Shown: piece after piece, positions 1 through 8,040 of the stretch
How the letters are laid out: every line of letters begins with the position of its first letter
Numbering within the stretch: the first letter of the stretch is position 1
Assembly (NCBI GenBank): GCA_020634155.1
Contig: JACKCI010000002.1
Location: 558,001 to 622,000 of the forward strand
Direction of reading: 5' to 3'
Source: Anaerolineales bacterium
Lineage (GTDB): Bacteria; Chloroflexota; Anaerolineae; Aggregatilineales; J027
Length of the DNA: 64,000 nt
Notes under the pieces: generated by a model
Database searches by the model: none
Told to the model about the DNA's origin: nothing
Seen by the model: the letters and a program-made list of their open reading frames with translations, nothing else
Position numbers and translations under genes: made by a program

Positions 1-1706
1 AATTTGCCATTTATCTCGTTAGCGCAAGGGCAATTAGCGATGAAAATTGGCAAAATCTGATTGATGAGGCAGTACGCCGTCGTATTCCTGTGCAAGGTAT
101 CTTGATTGAGGGGACGGATGAAGTGTTCCCCGAACCCGGTACCTATCCTGTTATTGATATGACAGGAAACATTACCGAACAAGCGATGCTTCGTCTAGAA
201 CGTACTCTCGGTCTTGATACGAAATCAAACACCACTGGCCCTATGCTGGGCAGACGCTGGCTATGGTTACTTGCAATTATTCTGTTCGCGGGAATTGCCT
301 ATTTTGCTTTCAGCCAACTGCAAGACGACACCCCAGAAATTACTTCTATTCCCCCACTAGAGGCCAGCTTGTTGGTTACCCAACCCCAAGTTGCAGTTCG
401 CCAAAACAACAATCAATGGCAAGATGTCGCTGACAGACGCACTGTTCGCCAAGGTTATTCAATTCGCACCGATAACGAAGGCAATGCGTCGCTGGTCTTC
501 ATGGACGGTGACAAGACTGAGATTGGGCATGATACGATTGTGACCCTCGATGTCTTGTCCTCAATGTCAGATGAAACAACCAATCAAGTGCGCCTAAGTT
601 TGAGTCAGGGCCAGATTACTAACTCAGTTGTGTCAACAACCAGTGGCTCACATCAAGTGCATACCTCTTTGGCGGATATTTTTGCTGATGAATCTGTTTA
701 TACCATTATGGTGGCTACCAATGGCACCGTTACCCTTGAGGTAATTGAAGGGGCAATCGAGATTCTCCAAAATGGGGAACGGCGCAACCTGAACCAAGGC
801 GAGGTTTTGACGCTTCCTTCGCGCTTGGCAGTGGCACAAACAACCCAGACGGCTGCTGCCTATACCAATACTCCGACACCAACCGTCACCATGACGATAA
901 CACCAACCGCAACTTCTACTGAGACCGTCTTACCGACAACATCCCCGACCGAAACTGTAACCCCAACTCCCAGCCACACATCACCATCAAGTCCATCTGA
1001 AACGGTAACTGAGGAACCCGTGGCTGTATTGCCCAGTAGCCCGACGGGTACCGTAAGTGAAACAGTAGCGGTATCAGATACACCGACGATGCAACCCTCG
1101 GTGACCTCAACGCCAAGCCGAACCGTGACTCCTAGCCGCACCCCGCGCAATTCAGCAACACCAACCCAAACAGTTCGCGCATCCAATACACCTACTGTAA
1201 CGCGGGCGGCATCATCAACCCGCACACCGTCTGCAACGGCAAGCCGAACCCTAACATCGACTGCGACGCGGACAGTAACACGTACCCGAACCCATACCCC
1301 CACCCACACCTATACGCCTTCTAATACCCCCACGCCGACGGCAACATGGACGCCCAGTGTGACTCCTCTTCCTACCAATACCCTCTTCCCGACGCGCACC
1401 GCAACAGGAAGTGCTACTGCGACAATTGACCCGAATAGTGTGCCTTGCCCCGGAGCGCCGCTCTCACGCCTGTATGTAGGGGATACGGCACGGGTCATTG
1501 TACAATCGGGCCTTAGCCTGCGTGATGAGCCGGGATTCTTATCGGTGATTATTGCGTACTTGGCCTATCAAGAAGAGGTCTTGGTGATTGATGGCCCCGT
1601 GTGCGCCAATGATTTCCGCTGGTGGTATGTCCGCACCGAAGAGGATGTAGAAGGTTGGTCGGCTGAGGGCGGCATAGACGCTTATTACCTCGAACCTGCT
1701 AACTAA
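1..1706 (+). CDS. TIR-like / TM / FecR / SH3b protein (5' end outside window)
   Basis: The frame is open from base 3, so the gene begins before the window; the internal GTG at 90 is not needed as a start. The first ~55 residues (FAIYLVSARAISDENW, then EAVRRRIPVQGILIEG) resemble the C-terminal half of a TIR domain: Ser-x-x-Trp, an alpha helix, then a hydrophobic strand. A transmembrane helix (WLWLLAIILFAGIAYF) follows, then a FecR-like domain (DGDKTEIGHDTIVTLDV; GTVTLEVIEGAIEI), about 180 residues of Thr/Ser/Pro-rich linker, and a C-terminal SH3b-type domain (GLSLRDEPG, WWYVRTEEDVEGWSAEGG). The likely topology is TIR-like domain in the cytoplasm, FecR and SH3 outside. FecR domains act in surface signalling and SH3b domains often bind cell wall; the combined role here is unknown. 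The TIR call is the least sure part because only half the domain is visible. Confidence 0.8.
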   Translation, partial: FAIYLVSARAISDENWQNLIDEAVRRRIPVQGILIEGTDEVFPEPGTYPVIDMTGNITEQAMLRLERTLGLDTKSNTTGPMLGRRWLWLLAIILFAGIAYFAFSQLQDDTPEITSIPPLEASLLVTQPQVAVRQNNNQWQDVADRRTVRQGYSIRTDNEGNASLVFMDGDKTEIGHDTIVTLDVLSSMSDETTNQVRLSLSQGQITNSVVSTTSGSHQVHTSLADIFADESVYTIMVATNGTVTLEVIEGAIEILQNGERRNLNQGEVLTLPSRLAVAQTTQTAAAYTNTPTPTVTMTITPTATSTETVLPTTSPTETVTPTPSHTSPSSPSETVTEEPVAVLPSSPTGTVSETVAVSDTPTMQPSVTSTPSRTVTPSRTPRNSATPTQTVRASNTPTVTRAASSTRTPSATASRTLTSTATRTVTRTRTHTPTHTYTPSNTPTPTATWTPSVTPLPTNTLFPTRTATGSATATIDPNSVPCPGAPLSRLYVGDTARVIVQSGLSLRDEPGFLSVIIAYLAYQEEVLVIDGPVCANDFRWWYVRTEEDVEGWSAEGGIDAYYLEPAN

Positions 1707-1715
1707 AAACCGTAC

Positions 1716-1721
1716 TATAAT
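1716..1721 (+). promoter_or_regulatory. -10 element (TATAAT) before the ATP-grasp operon
   Basis: A perfect TATAAT lies 25 bases before the ATG of the first ATP-grasp gene, in the 40-base gap after the FecR/SH3 gene. I see no good -35 at 16-18 bp, so this is either a -10-dependent promoter or chance. If real, the five-gene operon has its own start separate from the upstream gene. Confidence 0.35.
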
Positions 1722-1746
1722 TAACTGAAAAAAAGGAAGCGGTGTC

Positions 1747-2952
1747 ATGGAGACGGTATTATTTGTTTCAAGTGCCTTTAAAGGTACCAAGATGTTAGAG
1801 GCGGTAAAGGCCAGCGGTTGCCGAATCTTATTGTTGACTGAAGAAAAATTACAGCACGAGCCTTGGCCCCGCGACATCCTTGATGAAATCTTTTTTGTTC
1901 CTGATTTACGCCGCTATCAAGATGTGATTCATGCCATTAGTTATTTGTGCCGCAGCCGTCAACTTGACTTGATTGTGCCGCTTGATGAATTTGAGATTGA
2001 GATTGTAGCCATACTGCGTGAGCATTTACGCTTACCCGGTATGCGTGTGAGCGAGACACGGCGCTTCCGTGATAAGCTCGCCATGCGTGAGATTACCCAT
2101 AATGGTGGGATTTTGGTGCCGCCCTTTACGCATGTCTTGAATTATGACCAGTTGCGGGCATATATGGCTGCCATCACACCACCTTGGATACTCAAACCCC
2201 GTACTGAGGCTGGCTCAATGGGCATTCGTAAGGTTCACAACGACGAGGAAGTCTGGCGGGCGCTTGATGAACTAGGCGACATGCAATCTTATTATCTGCT
2301 AGAGCAGTTTATCCCCGGTGATATTTTCCATGTTGATTCAATTGTGGTGAACGGCTCCATTGAGTTTTGCAGTGTGCAGCAATACGGAGCGCCCCCTATG
2401 CAGGTCTATCAAGGTGGGGGGGTCTTCAACTCACGGGTTTTGCCACGCGATGCCGACATCACCCAACAGCTAACCGCCATCAATCAACAGTTGATAACGG
2501 TTATGGATTACCAAAACGGTATCACCCATGCCGAATATATTCGCGCCCATGCTGATGGTCAATTATACTTTCTTGAAGTAGCGGCACGGGTGGGTGGAGC
2601 CTTTCTTTCTGATTTAATTGAAGCAGCTACAGGTGTTAATCCTTGGACAGAATGGGGTCGTCTGGAGATTGCACGTTTGCGGGGTAAACCTTACACGGTG
2701 CCAACATCTCGCCAAGATTATGCAGGTTTATTGATTACCCTTGCCCGCCAAGAGCATCCTGACCTCTCAGCTTATAATGCGCCTGAAGTGGTCTGGAAGG
2801 CCGATAAAGCCTATCATGCAGGGCTGATACTGGTATCCCCTGATTACGAGCGGGTTGAGACCTTATTAAATGAATATACCCAAAACTTTGTGAATGATTT
2901 TCTGGCGGTGGGTAAACCTCAAAACGCCTCGCGTACTGGACAACAGGGTTAA
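1747..2952 (+). CDS. ATP-grasp ligase (carbamoyl-phosphate-synthase-like fold)
   Basis: A 401-residue protein with the ATP-grasp layout: an N-terminal Rossmann-like pre-ATP domain (METVLFVSSAFKGTKMLEAV), an ATP-binding lid (PPWILKPRTEAGSMGIRKV), and the C-terminal Mg/ATP part (AEYIRAHADGQLYFLEVAAR followed by VGGAFLSDLIEAATGVN). This arrangement is typical of PurK/BacD/carnosine-synthase-like enzymes that activate a carboxylate as acyl phosphate and join it to an amine. The substrate cannot be read from sequence. The ribosome-binding site is AAGGAAG before the ATG. It is the first gene of a five-gene, same-strand run containing two further and unrelated ATP-grasp enzymes, so it probably adds one residue in a multistep ligation pathway. 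Confidence 0.85.
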   Translation: METVLFVSSAFKGTKMLEAVKASGCRILLLTEEKLQHEPWPRDILDEIFFVPDLRRYQDVIHAISYLCRSRQLDLIVPLDEFEIEIVAILREHLRLPGMRVSETRRFRDKLAMREITHNGGILVPPFTHVLNYDQLRAYMAAITPPWILKPRTEAGSMGIRKVHNDEEVWRALDELGDMQSYYLLEQFIPGDIFHVDSIVVNGSIEFCSVQQYGAPPMQVYQGGGVFNSRVLPRDADITQQLTAINQQLITVMDYQNGITHAEYIRAHADGQLYFLEVAARVGGAFLSDLIEAATGVNPWTEWGRLEIARLRGKPYTVPTSRQDYAGLLITLARQEHPDLSAYNAPEVVWKADKAYHAGLILVSPDYERVETLLNEYTQNFVNDFLAVGKPQNASRTGQQG

Positions 2953-2966
2953 GGAGACCTGCAATC

Positions 2967-4097
2967 ATGGCCTTTAAAGTCAATTACCCCTACCATAACC
3001 ACATGGATGTGCTGCCAACGCCATTACGTCTTGGCGCACACCCCGACTTTACTGGGCGCGGTGTGGTGATGGCTTTTCTCGATTCAGGCTTTTCCATGCA
3101 CCCTGACATCGCGGCACGGGTACGCCTGCATGTGGATGCCTCCACCCGTGATATTGTCGAGCAGCCCAAGGTCATAAAAACGGATATGTTAAGTTGGCAC
3201 GGCCAGATGACCAGTGTCATTGCAGCAGGCAATGGTCATAATTCCAATGGCAAATATCGCGGTCTCGCGTCTGGCGCTGATTTGGTGCTGATTCGGGTTG
3301 GCACCCCGGCGGGTGAAGTCAAAGAAAAAGACATCCTGCGCGGTTTGCAATGGCTAGTCAAACACCACCGCGAACACAACATCCGCATCGTCAATATCTC
3401 GGTGGGCGGCGATTTTGTCAGCAATAACCCCCATCATCCCATTCATGCTGACATCCGGCTACTGGTCGAACAAGGGGTCACGGTCTTGGTGGCGGCGGGC
3501 AATTCAGGCTTACCCAACTTGGTGCCGCCAGCTAGTTCTGCCGCGGCTATCACCGTTGGCGGCTATGATGACCATAACTCACTTGACCGCAGTCTGTGGA
3601 AACTCTATCACCACAACTATGGAACCGCTTATGACCATAGCCACAAGCCAGAGCTTATCACCACCGCTGCGTGGATTGCCTCCCCAATTTTGCCCGATTC
3701 GACAATGGAGCGTGAAGCCCGCTGGTTAGCACCTTTACTTTCCGATACCCGCTTGGGTTGGCAACGCCTGCTAGAGGGCGGCTTTGAGGATATTGAGGAT
3801 ATTGATACTGACGAAACAACCGAGCACCTCCATGCCGCTATCCAAGCCCGCATCAATCGCTATAAGCTCATTGATGATAAACACCAGCATGTCGATGGCA
3901 CCTCAGTCTCGGTGGCAATTGCTGCTTCAGTAGTAGCCCAAATGTTAGAAGCCAACCCCAAGTTGACACCCAACCAGATTCGCACTATCTTAACTTCAAC
4001 AGCGAAACCCCTGCCGAATACCCCCCATGAACGGCAAGGCGCTGGTGTATTGGATGCCGCACGGGCCGTTATCGTTGCCATGAAGGACTTTCAATAA
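2967..4097 (+). CDS. subtilisin-like serine protease (S8 family), no signal peptide
   Basis: A 376-residue subtilase with a full catalytic set: Asp39 (AFLDSGFSMHP), His78 (LSWHGQMTSV), the oxyanion Asn179 (VAAGNSG) and Ser313 (VDGTSVSVA). The N terminus runs straight into the catalytic domain, with no signal peptide or propeptide, so it is probably cytoplasmic. About 90 residues between the oxyanion Asn and the catalytic Ser form an acidic, helical insert (GGFEDIEDIDTDETTEHLHA) that is longer than in ordinary subtilisins. The ribosome-binding site AAGGAGA is 10 bases before the ATG, 14 bases after the upstream ATP-grasp gene. The next gene begins on the base after its stop. Sitting inside a ligase operon, it may mature or trim a peptide product, or cut a peptide substrate; this is inference. 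Confidence 0.88.
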   Translation: MAFKVNYPYHNHMDVLPTPLRLGAHPDFTGRGVVMAFLDSGFSMHPDIAARVRLHVDASTRDIVEQPKVIKTDMLSWHGQMTSVIAAGNGHNSNGKYRGLASGADLVLIRVGTPAGEVKEKDILRGLQWLVKHHREHNIRIVNISVGGDFVSNNPHHPIHADIRLLVEQGVTVLVAAGNSGLPNLVPPASSAAAITVGGYDDHNSLDRSLWKLYHHNYGTAYDHSHKPELITTAAWIASPILPDSTMEREARWLAPLLSDTRLGWQRLLEGGFEDIEDIDTDETTEHLHAAIQARINRYKLIDDKHQHVDGTSVSVAIAASVVAQMLEANPKLTPNQIRTILTSTAKPLPNTPHERQGAGVLDAARAVIVAMKDFQ

Positions 4098-4817
4098 ATG
4101 AACCGCGAATATCATGTTTGGCACAGCCCATCCCTGAACCGTCGGATGGAACTTCTCGTTTTTGGACACGCAGGCGCACGGGTTGTCGTCTTCCCCACCT
4201 CCCAAGGTCGATTTTATGAATGGGAAGACCGCGACATGATGGAAACACTCCATGAGCATCTGGAGCGCGGTTGGCTTCAGATTTATTGTGTGGATAGCGT
4301 CGATGCGGAGAGTTGGTATTGCCGCTGGGCACACCCCGGTGGGCGCTCCTACCGACATCATCAGTATTTCGAGTATATCCGCAATGAGGTGCTACCCCTC
4401 ACCGAACACAAGAACCCCAATCCCTTTTTGATGATGGTTGGGGCCAGCTTTGGGGCCTACCATGCTATGGCCTTTGGTCTCAAGTATCCCGACAAGGTTG
4501 ACCGCATTATTGGCCTAAGTGGGGCCTATGATATTCGCTTTATGACCAATGGGTATAGCGATGATTATGTATATTTCAATAACCCCATGCAGTTCATTCC
4601 CAATGAGCATGACGGGTATCGACTGAGTTTATTACGTCATCTTGATATTGTCATGGCAGTGGGGCGCGAAGACCGCCTGCTGGAAAGCAGCCGTGCCATG
4701 TCCCGCGAGTTATGGGCCAAAGGGATTGGCAATGCCTTGCGTGAATGGGATGGGTGGTCGCACGATTGGCCCTATTGGCAAAAAATGATCCTGCACTACA
4801 TCAACGGACACGATTAA
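4098..4817 (+). CDS. alpha/beta-hydrolase, esterase-D-like
   Basis: A 239-residue alpha/beta hydrolase of the putative esterase (PF00756-like) type. The nucleophile elbow is GASFG with Ser117; Asp in VGREDRL and His in WSHDWPYW complete a plausible triad. The N terminus (MNREYHVWHSPSLNRRMELL) matches family members with a short N-terminal strand and no signal peptide. The ATG directly abuts the TAA of the subtilase, so the two are probably translationally coupled. Family members cleave esters or thioesters or transfer acyl groups. In this operon it could release or cyclise an acyl or peptidyl intermediate, but nothing in the sequence fixes a substrate. Confidence 0.82.
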   Translation: MNREYHVWHSPSLNRRMELLVFGHAGARVVVFPTSQGRFYEWEDRDMMETLHEHLERGWLQIYCVDSVDAESWYCRWAHPGGRSYRHHQYFEYIRNEVLPLTEHKNPNPFLMMVGASFGAYHAMAFGLKYPDKVDRIIGLSGAYDIRFMTNGYSDDYVYFNNPMQFIPNEHDGYRLSLLRHLDIVMAVGREDRLLESSRAMSRELWAKGIGNALREWDGWSHDWPYWQKMILHYINGHD

Positions 4818-4844
4818 AAAAAGCTTTCTTTAAGGAGAATAGAT

Positions 4845-5807
4845 ATGCCTCCCAAACGTAAAGAACCCCTGCGCGTTGGTTTATTGGTAGGTCGGGAGTG
4901 GTCGTGGCCCCCAGCTTTTATTGAGGAGGTCAATCGTCGCACACCTGAGACCAATGTCGTCGCCGAATACATTAAAATCGGCGGCACGATGATGAATGAG
5001 GAAACCCCTTACCGCGTTATCATCGACCGTATTTCGCATGAAGTCCCCTATTATCGTTCTTATTTGAAAAATGCAGTTTTACAGGGCGCGAAGGTGGTCA
5101 ATGACCCCTTTATGTGGACAGCCGATGATAAATATTTTGGGGCCTCGCTGCTCGATAAGCTAGGGATTGCCACCCCCCGCACCGTCGTGCTGCCCAACCG
5201 TGACTATGTGCCGGGGATTGTCCTTACCGAAAGCCTCCGCAATCTGGAATATCCCCTTGATTGGAGCCGCTTGGTAGAGATGGTTGGTGGCTTTCCCTGC
5301 GTTCTCAAGGATGCACACGGGGGTGGCTGGAAAGAGGTCTACATTGTCAATTCGATGGATGAATTGATGCACGCCTACAACTCTAGCGGACTACTAACGA
5401 TGGTGCTGCAAGAGTTCATCAAGTGGGAGCAATACGCCCGCTGCATGTGCCTTGGTCAAGAGGATGTGCATGTCATGGAGTATGACCCCAACCGCCGCTA
5501 CTATTTACCCGAGCCTACCTTTGCACCAGAATTACACAACCAACTGGCCCATGATAGCGCCGCCATCTGTCAAGCCTTTGGCTATGACATGAACACCTGC
5601 GAATTTGCTATTAAAGACGGTGTTCCGTATGCCATCGACTTTATGAACTGTGCGCCAGATATGGATGTCAACTCGTTAGGCAAGGGTCATTTTGAATGGA
5701 TGGTCACCCACATGGCCGATATGGCGATTCGCCTTGCCCAATCGAAAGCTGAAACTCGTAGCCGATACGATTGGGGCAAGGTTGCCAAAAGCGCCAAGAA
5801 AGGCTAA
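4845..5807 (+). CDS. ATP-grasp ligase (RimK-like)
   Basis: A 320-residue protein with an N-terminal pre-ATP-grasp domain (LRVGLLVGREWSWPPAFIEE), then lid and lysine strands (VGGFPCVLKDAHGGGWKEVY, LTMVLQEFIKWEQYARC) and a C-terminal metal-binding part (CEFAIKDGVPYAIDFMNCAP). The C-terminal motif ends in D-F-M-N-C, where most family members have an E/D-x-N metal ligand pair. RimK-like enzymes join amino acids to peptides or small carboxylates. It has a good ribosome-binding site (AAGGAGA) 27 bases after the esterase gene. The sequence is not close to the first ATP-grasp gene of the operon, so the two are not a recent duplication. Confidence 0.83.
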   Translation: MPPKRKEPLRVGLLVGREWSWPPAFIEEVNRRTPETNVVAEYIKIGGTMMNEETPYRVIIDRISHEVPYYRSYLKNAVLQGAKVVNDPFMWTADDKYFGASLLDKLGIATPRTVVLPNRDYVPGIVLTESLRNLEYPLDWSRLVEMVGGFPCVLKDAHGGGWKEVYIVNSMDELMHAYNSSGLLTMVLQEFIKWEQYARCMCLGQEDVHVMEYDPNRRYYLPEPTFAPELHNQLAHDSAAICQAFGYDMNTCEFAIKDGVPYAIDFMNCAPDMDVNSLGKGHFEWMVTHMADMAIRLAQSKAETRSRYDWGKVAKSAKKG

Positions 5808-5812
5808 CCCTC

Positions 5813-7159
5813 ATGATTCAAGATGCCATCAACTTCTATCATGATGGGTTAACTGATGACATTGCCGCTGAAGCTGACCGCCAACTCCGCACCCTCTTAA
5901 AACAACGTGGGCTGTACTTTGGTGATCGTCCCGTCTGTGTGGTATTGCGGCCCCATTTCTATTTTGAGAGTGATTGGGCCTATTTGCGCCGTGAGATGGA
6001 GACCCTGCTCCAAGCTTTTATGATTACACACAAGGCCTGCCTAGCCGATGCAAAATTGCGTGAACAACTCATGTTGCATGAGTTTGAAGAAGAGATTATC
6101 ACCATTGACCCCGACATCGTGCCTTGGACAAGCTCGCGGCTTGATACTTTTTTCCTGCCTGAAAGTCACACCTTGAATTGTGTTGAGTACAATGCCGAGA
6201 CTCCAGCGGGTATCGGTTATGGGGATATATTGAGTGAGGTTTTCCTCCAACTGGAACCCATGCAGCGTTTCCAAGAGCGCTACACTGTAACCCCCATGTA
6301 TGGTCTTGATAACTTACTCAACATGATTTTGCGGGCGTATCAGGCATGGGGTGGCACCCAGCATCCGCAAATCGGCATTTTGGATTGGCATGAAGTCCCG
6401 ACCCTCAATGAGCATGAAATCTGCCGTGACCATTTTGAGAAACAGGGCTATCCGTCCATTCTGGCAGACCCACGCCAATTAGATTATCGCAATGGGCATC
6501 TATATAGCGGCGATTTTCGGATTGATATTGTTTATAAACGGGTCTTGGTCAGTGAACTCATTGATGTGATGGGCCTCGACAACCCAATTGTGCGAGCCGC
6601 CCGTGACCATGCCGTGATGGTGACCAATTCCTTCAGCGCCAAGCTACTTGCTAAGAAGGCCAGCCTTGCTTTTTTGAGCGATGAGCGTAATGAGCATCTC
6701 TTTAACCATGAGCAACTAGCCTCTATCCGCGCCCATATCCCTTGGACACGGGTGGTGCGTGACCGCAAGACCCGCTATCACGATGAGCAAGTGGATTTAG
6801 TATCATTTATTGCTGACCATCGGGAGCGGTTTGTATTGAAACCCAATGATGAGTATGGCGGTAAGGGGGTGGTACTTGGCTGGGAAAGCTCATCAGATGG
6901 CTGGGAGGCAGCCTTGCACCAAGCGCTCAATACTCCCCATGTGGTGCAAGAGCGGGTACCAACCGTGCGGCGCTCCTTCCCAGCATGGATTGATGACGCG
7001 CTTGATTTAGAGGAGCGGTTTGTGGATGCAGCCCCCTATGTGTTCTATGGGGAGTCGGTATCCGGCTGTTTAACACGCTTGTCGTCGATGGCTCTACTGA
7101 ATGTGACGGCTGGCGCGGGTTCGGTTGTCCCCACCTTATTGATTAACCACAAGGCGTAA
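5813..7159 (+). CDS. circularly permuted ATP-grasp / glutathionylspermidine-synthase-like ligase
   Basis: A 448-residue protein. Near the middle is VEYNAETPAGIGYGD, which recalls the N-A-D-T-P motif of the glutathionylspermidine synthase fold. The C-terminal third has FVLKPNDEYGGKGVVLGW, the ATP-binding loop of circularly permuted ATP-grasp proteins, then HVVQERV. The start is taken as ATG 5813, five bases after the upstream stop, with AGAAAGG as ribosome-binding site; a longer TTG start at 5771 would overlap the upstream gene and lacks such a site. Members form amide bonds between a carboxylate and an amine. It is the last gene of the operon and is followed by a hairpin terminator that favours the facing gene. 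Confidence 0.85.
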   Translation: MIQDAINFYHDGLTDDIAAEADRQLRTLLKQRGLYFGDRPVCVVLRPHFYFESDWAYLRREMETLLQAFMITHKACLADAKLREQLMLHEFEEEIITIDPDIVPWTSSRLDTFFLPESHTLNCVEYNAETPAGIGYGDILSEVFLQLEPMQRFQERYTVTPMYGLDNLLNMILRAYQAWGGTQHPQIGILDWHEVPTLNEHEICRDHFEKQGYPSILADPRQLDYRNGHLYSGDFRIDIVYKRVLVSELIDVMGLDNPIVRAARDHAVMVTNSFSAKLLAKKASLAFLSDERNEHLFNHEQLASIRAHIPWTRVVRDRKTRYHDEQVDLVSFIADHRERFVLKPNDEYGGKGVVLGWESSSDGWEAALHQALNTPHVVQERVPTVRRSFPAWIDDALDLEERFVDAAPYVFYGESVSGCLTRLSSMALLNVTAGAGSVVPTLLINHKA

Positions 7160-7160
7160 C

Positions 7161-7193
7161 AAAAAGCCCCCTTGAGTAGAATATAAGGGGGCT
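7161..7193 (-). terminator. intrinsic terminator of rplY (may work both ways)
   Basis: A perfect 9-bp stem (AGCCCCCTT at 7165-7173 with AAGGGGGCT at 7185-7193) and an 11-base loop lie between the convergent operon and rplY. The A-run at 7161-7165 becomes the U-tract on the minus strand, so it fits rplY best. Confidence 0.8.
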
Positions 7194-7211
7194 GATGGTT
7201 GCGTTGGTGTG

Positions 7212-7862
7212 CTAGTCGTCGAAGTCTTCTTCCTTGCGGCGGGAGATAACTTCGGGTTCGGCACTCATGCTGCCTTCTTCTTCCTCATCGGTGTCAGAAG
7301 CAACCGGAATATAGGTTGTGCGGACGATGATAGTATCAGGGTCATCGACAAAGCTCACACCCTCAATTTGCGGAAGGTTAGCCACTGTCAAGAAGTCACC
7401 AGCTTCCTTCAAAATCGCCACATCCAATTGAACTTGCTCTGGAATGGCAGTGGGCAAACATTCAACCTCAACGGTCAAGGCTTCGTGGATAATCTGAGCA
7501 TTGAGGCGCGAAGCTGTTTTATCTTCATTGAGCAGTACAATCGGCACTGAGGTAACCAATGTATCCTGCAAGTTCACGGCATAAAAATCGACATGGAGTA
7601 CCACTTCGTGGCGTATCGGGTGACGGTCAACTTCGCGGATCAGGGTGGTATAGGAGTCGCTATCGACCTGAACTTCCACCAAATGAGTGCTTCCCGCATT
7701 AGCTAAAACAGTACGGAGCTTGGGCCAGTCTACAACAATATGAACAGGTTCACGTTGGGGGCCATACACTACCGCCGGAATCCGCCCTTGAGCGCGTAAC
7801 TGGCGCACTCGCTTGCCAGTCATCTCGCGTTTATTCGCTTCAAGTACAAAGGTCTGCGTCAT
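7212..7862 (-). CDS. rplY: 50S ribosomal protein L25 (Ctc/TL5 form)
   Basis: A 216-residue protein with the 5S-rRNA-binding L25 domain first (TGKRVRQLRAQGRIPAVVYG, VDRHPIRHEVVLHVDFYAVN) and the C-terminal beta domain of the long Ctc/TL5 form (LTVEVECLPTAIPEQVQLDV), ending in an acidic tail (RKEEDFDD). It binds 5S rRNA in the large subunit; Ctc forms are linked to stress in other bacteria. The gene is monocistronic, with a clear promoter upstream and a terminator directly behind it. The ribosome-binding site is weak (TGGA). Confidence 0.95.
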   Translation of the reverse strand: MTQTFVLEANKREMTGKRVRQLRAQGRIPAVVYGPQREPVHIVVDWPKLRTVLANAGSTHLVEVQVDSDSYTTLIREVDRHPIRHEVVLHVDFYAVNLQDTLVTSVPIVLLNEDKTASRLNAQIIHEALTVEVECLPTAIPEQVQLDVAILKEAGDFLTVANLPQIEGVSFVDDPDTIIVRTTYIPVASDTDEEEEGSMSAEPEVISRRKEEDFDD

Positions 7863-7910
7863 GATTTGTATCCAGCTAGAAAATTTTCAGTCCTAAAGAT
7901 TAGCGAAGCG

Positions 7911-7939
7911 ATTGTAGCCGAGCGCTAGAAACAAGTCAA
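7911..7939 (-). promoter_or_regulatory. sigma-70 promoter of rplY
   Basis: Read on the minus strand, TTGACT (7934-7939) and TACAAT (7911-7916) are separated by exactly 17 bp, about 50 bases before the rplY start codon. This is the only near-consensus pair in the gap between rplY and the histidine kinase gene. Confidence 0.8.
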
Positions 7940-8040
7940 GGCAAGGGCAATCACCAATCGCTGCTCAGGTGTTTGGCGAATCCTATTCGTCGATTGTTAT
8001 TCATCAAATAATGAAGCGGTTTCACGGTTAAGATCAGATT

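Noticed and set aside
860..1500. Long minus-strand frames of Val/Arg/Gly-rich sequence
   Set aside because: They are the complement of the Thr/Pro-rich linker in the FecR/SH3b gene and have no domain or ribosome-binding site.
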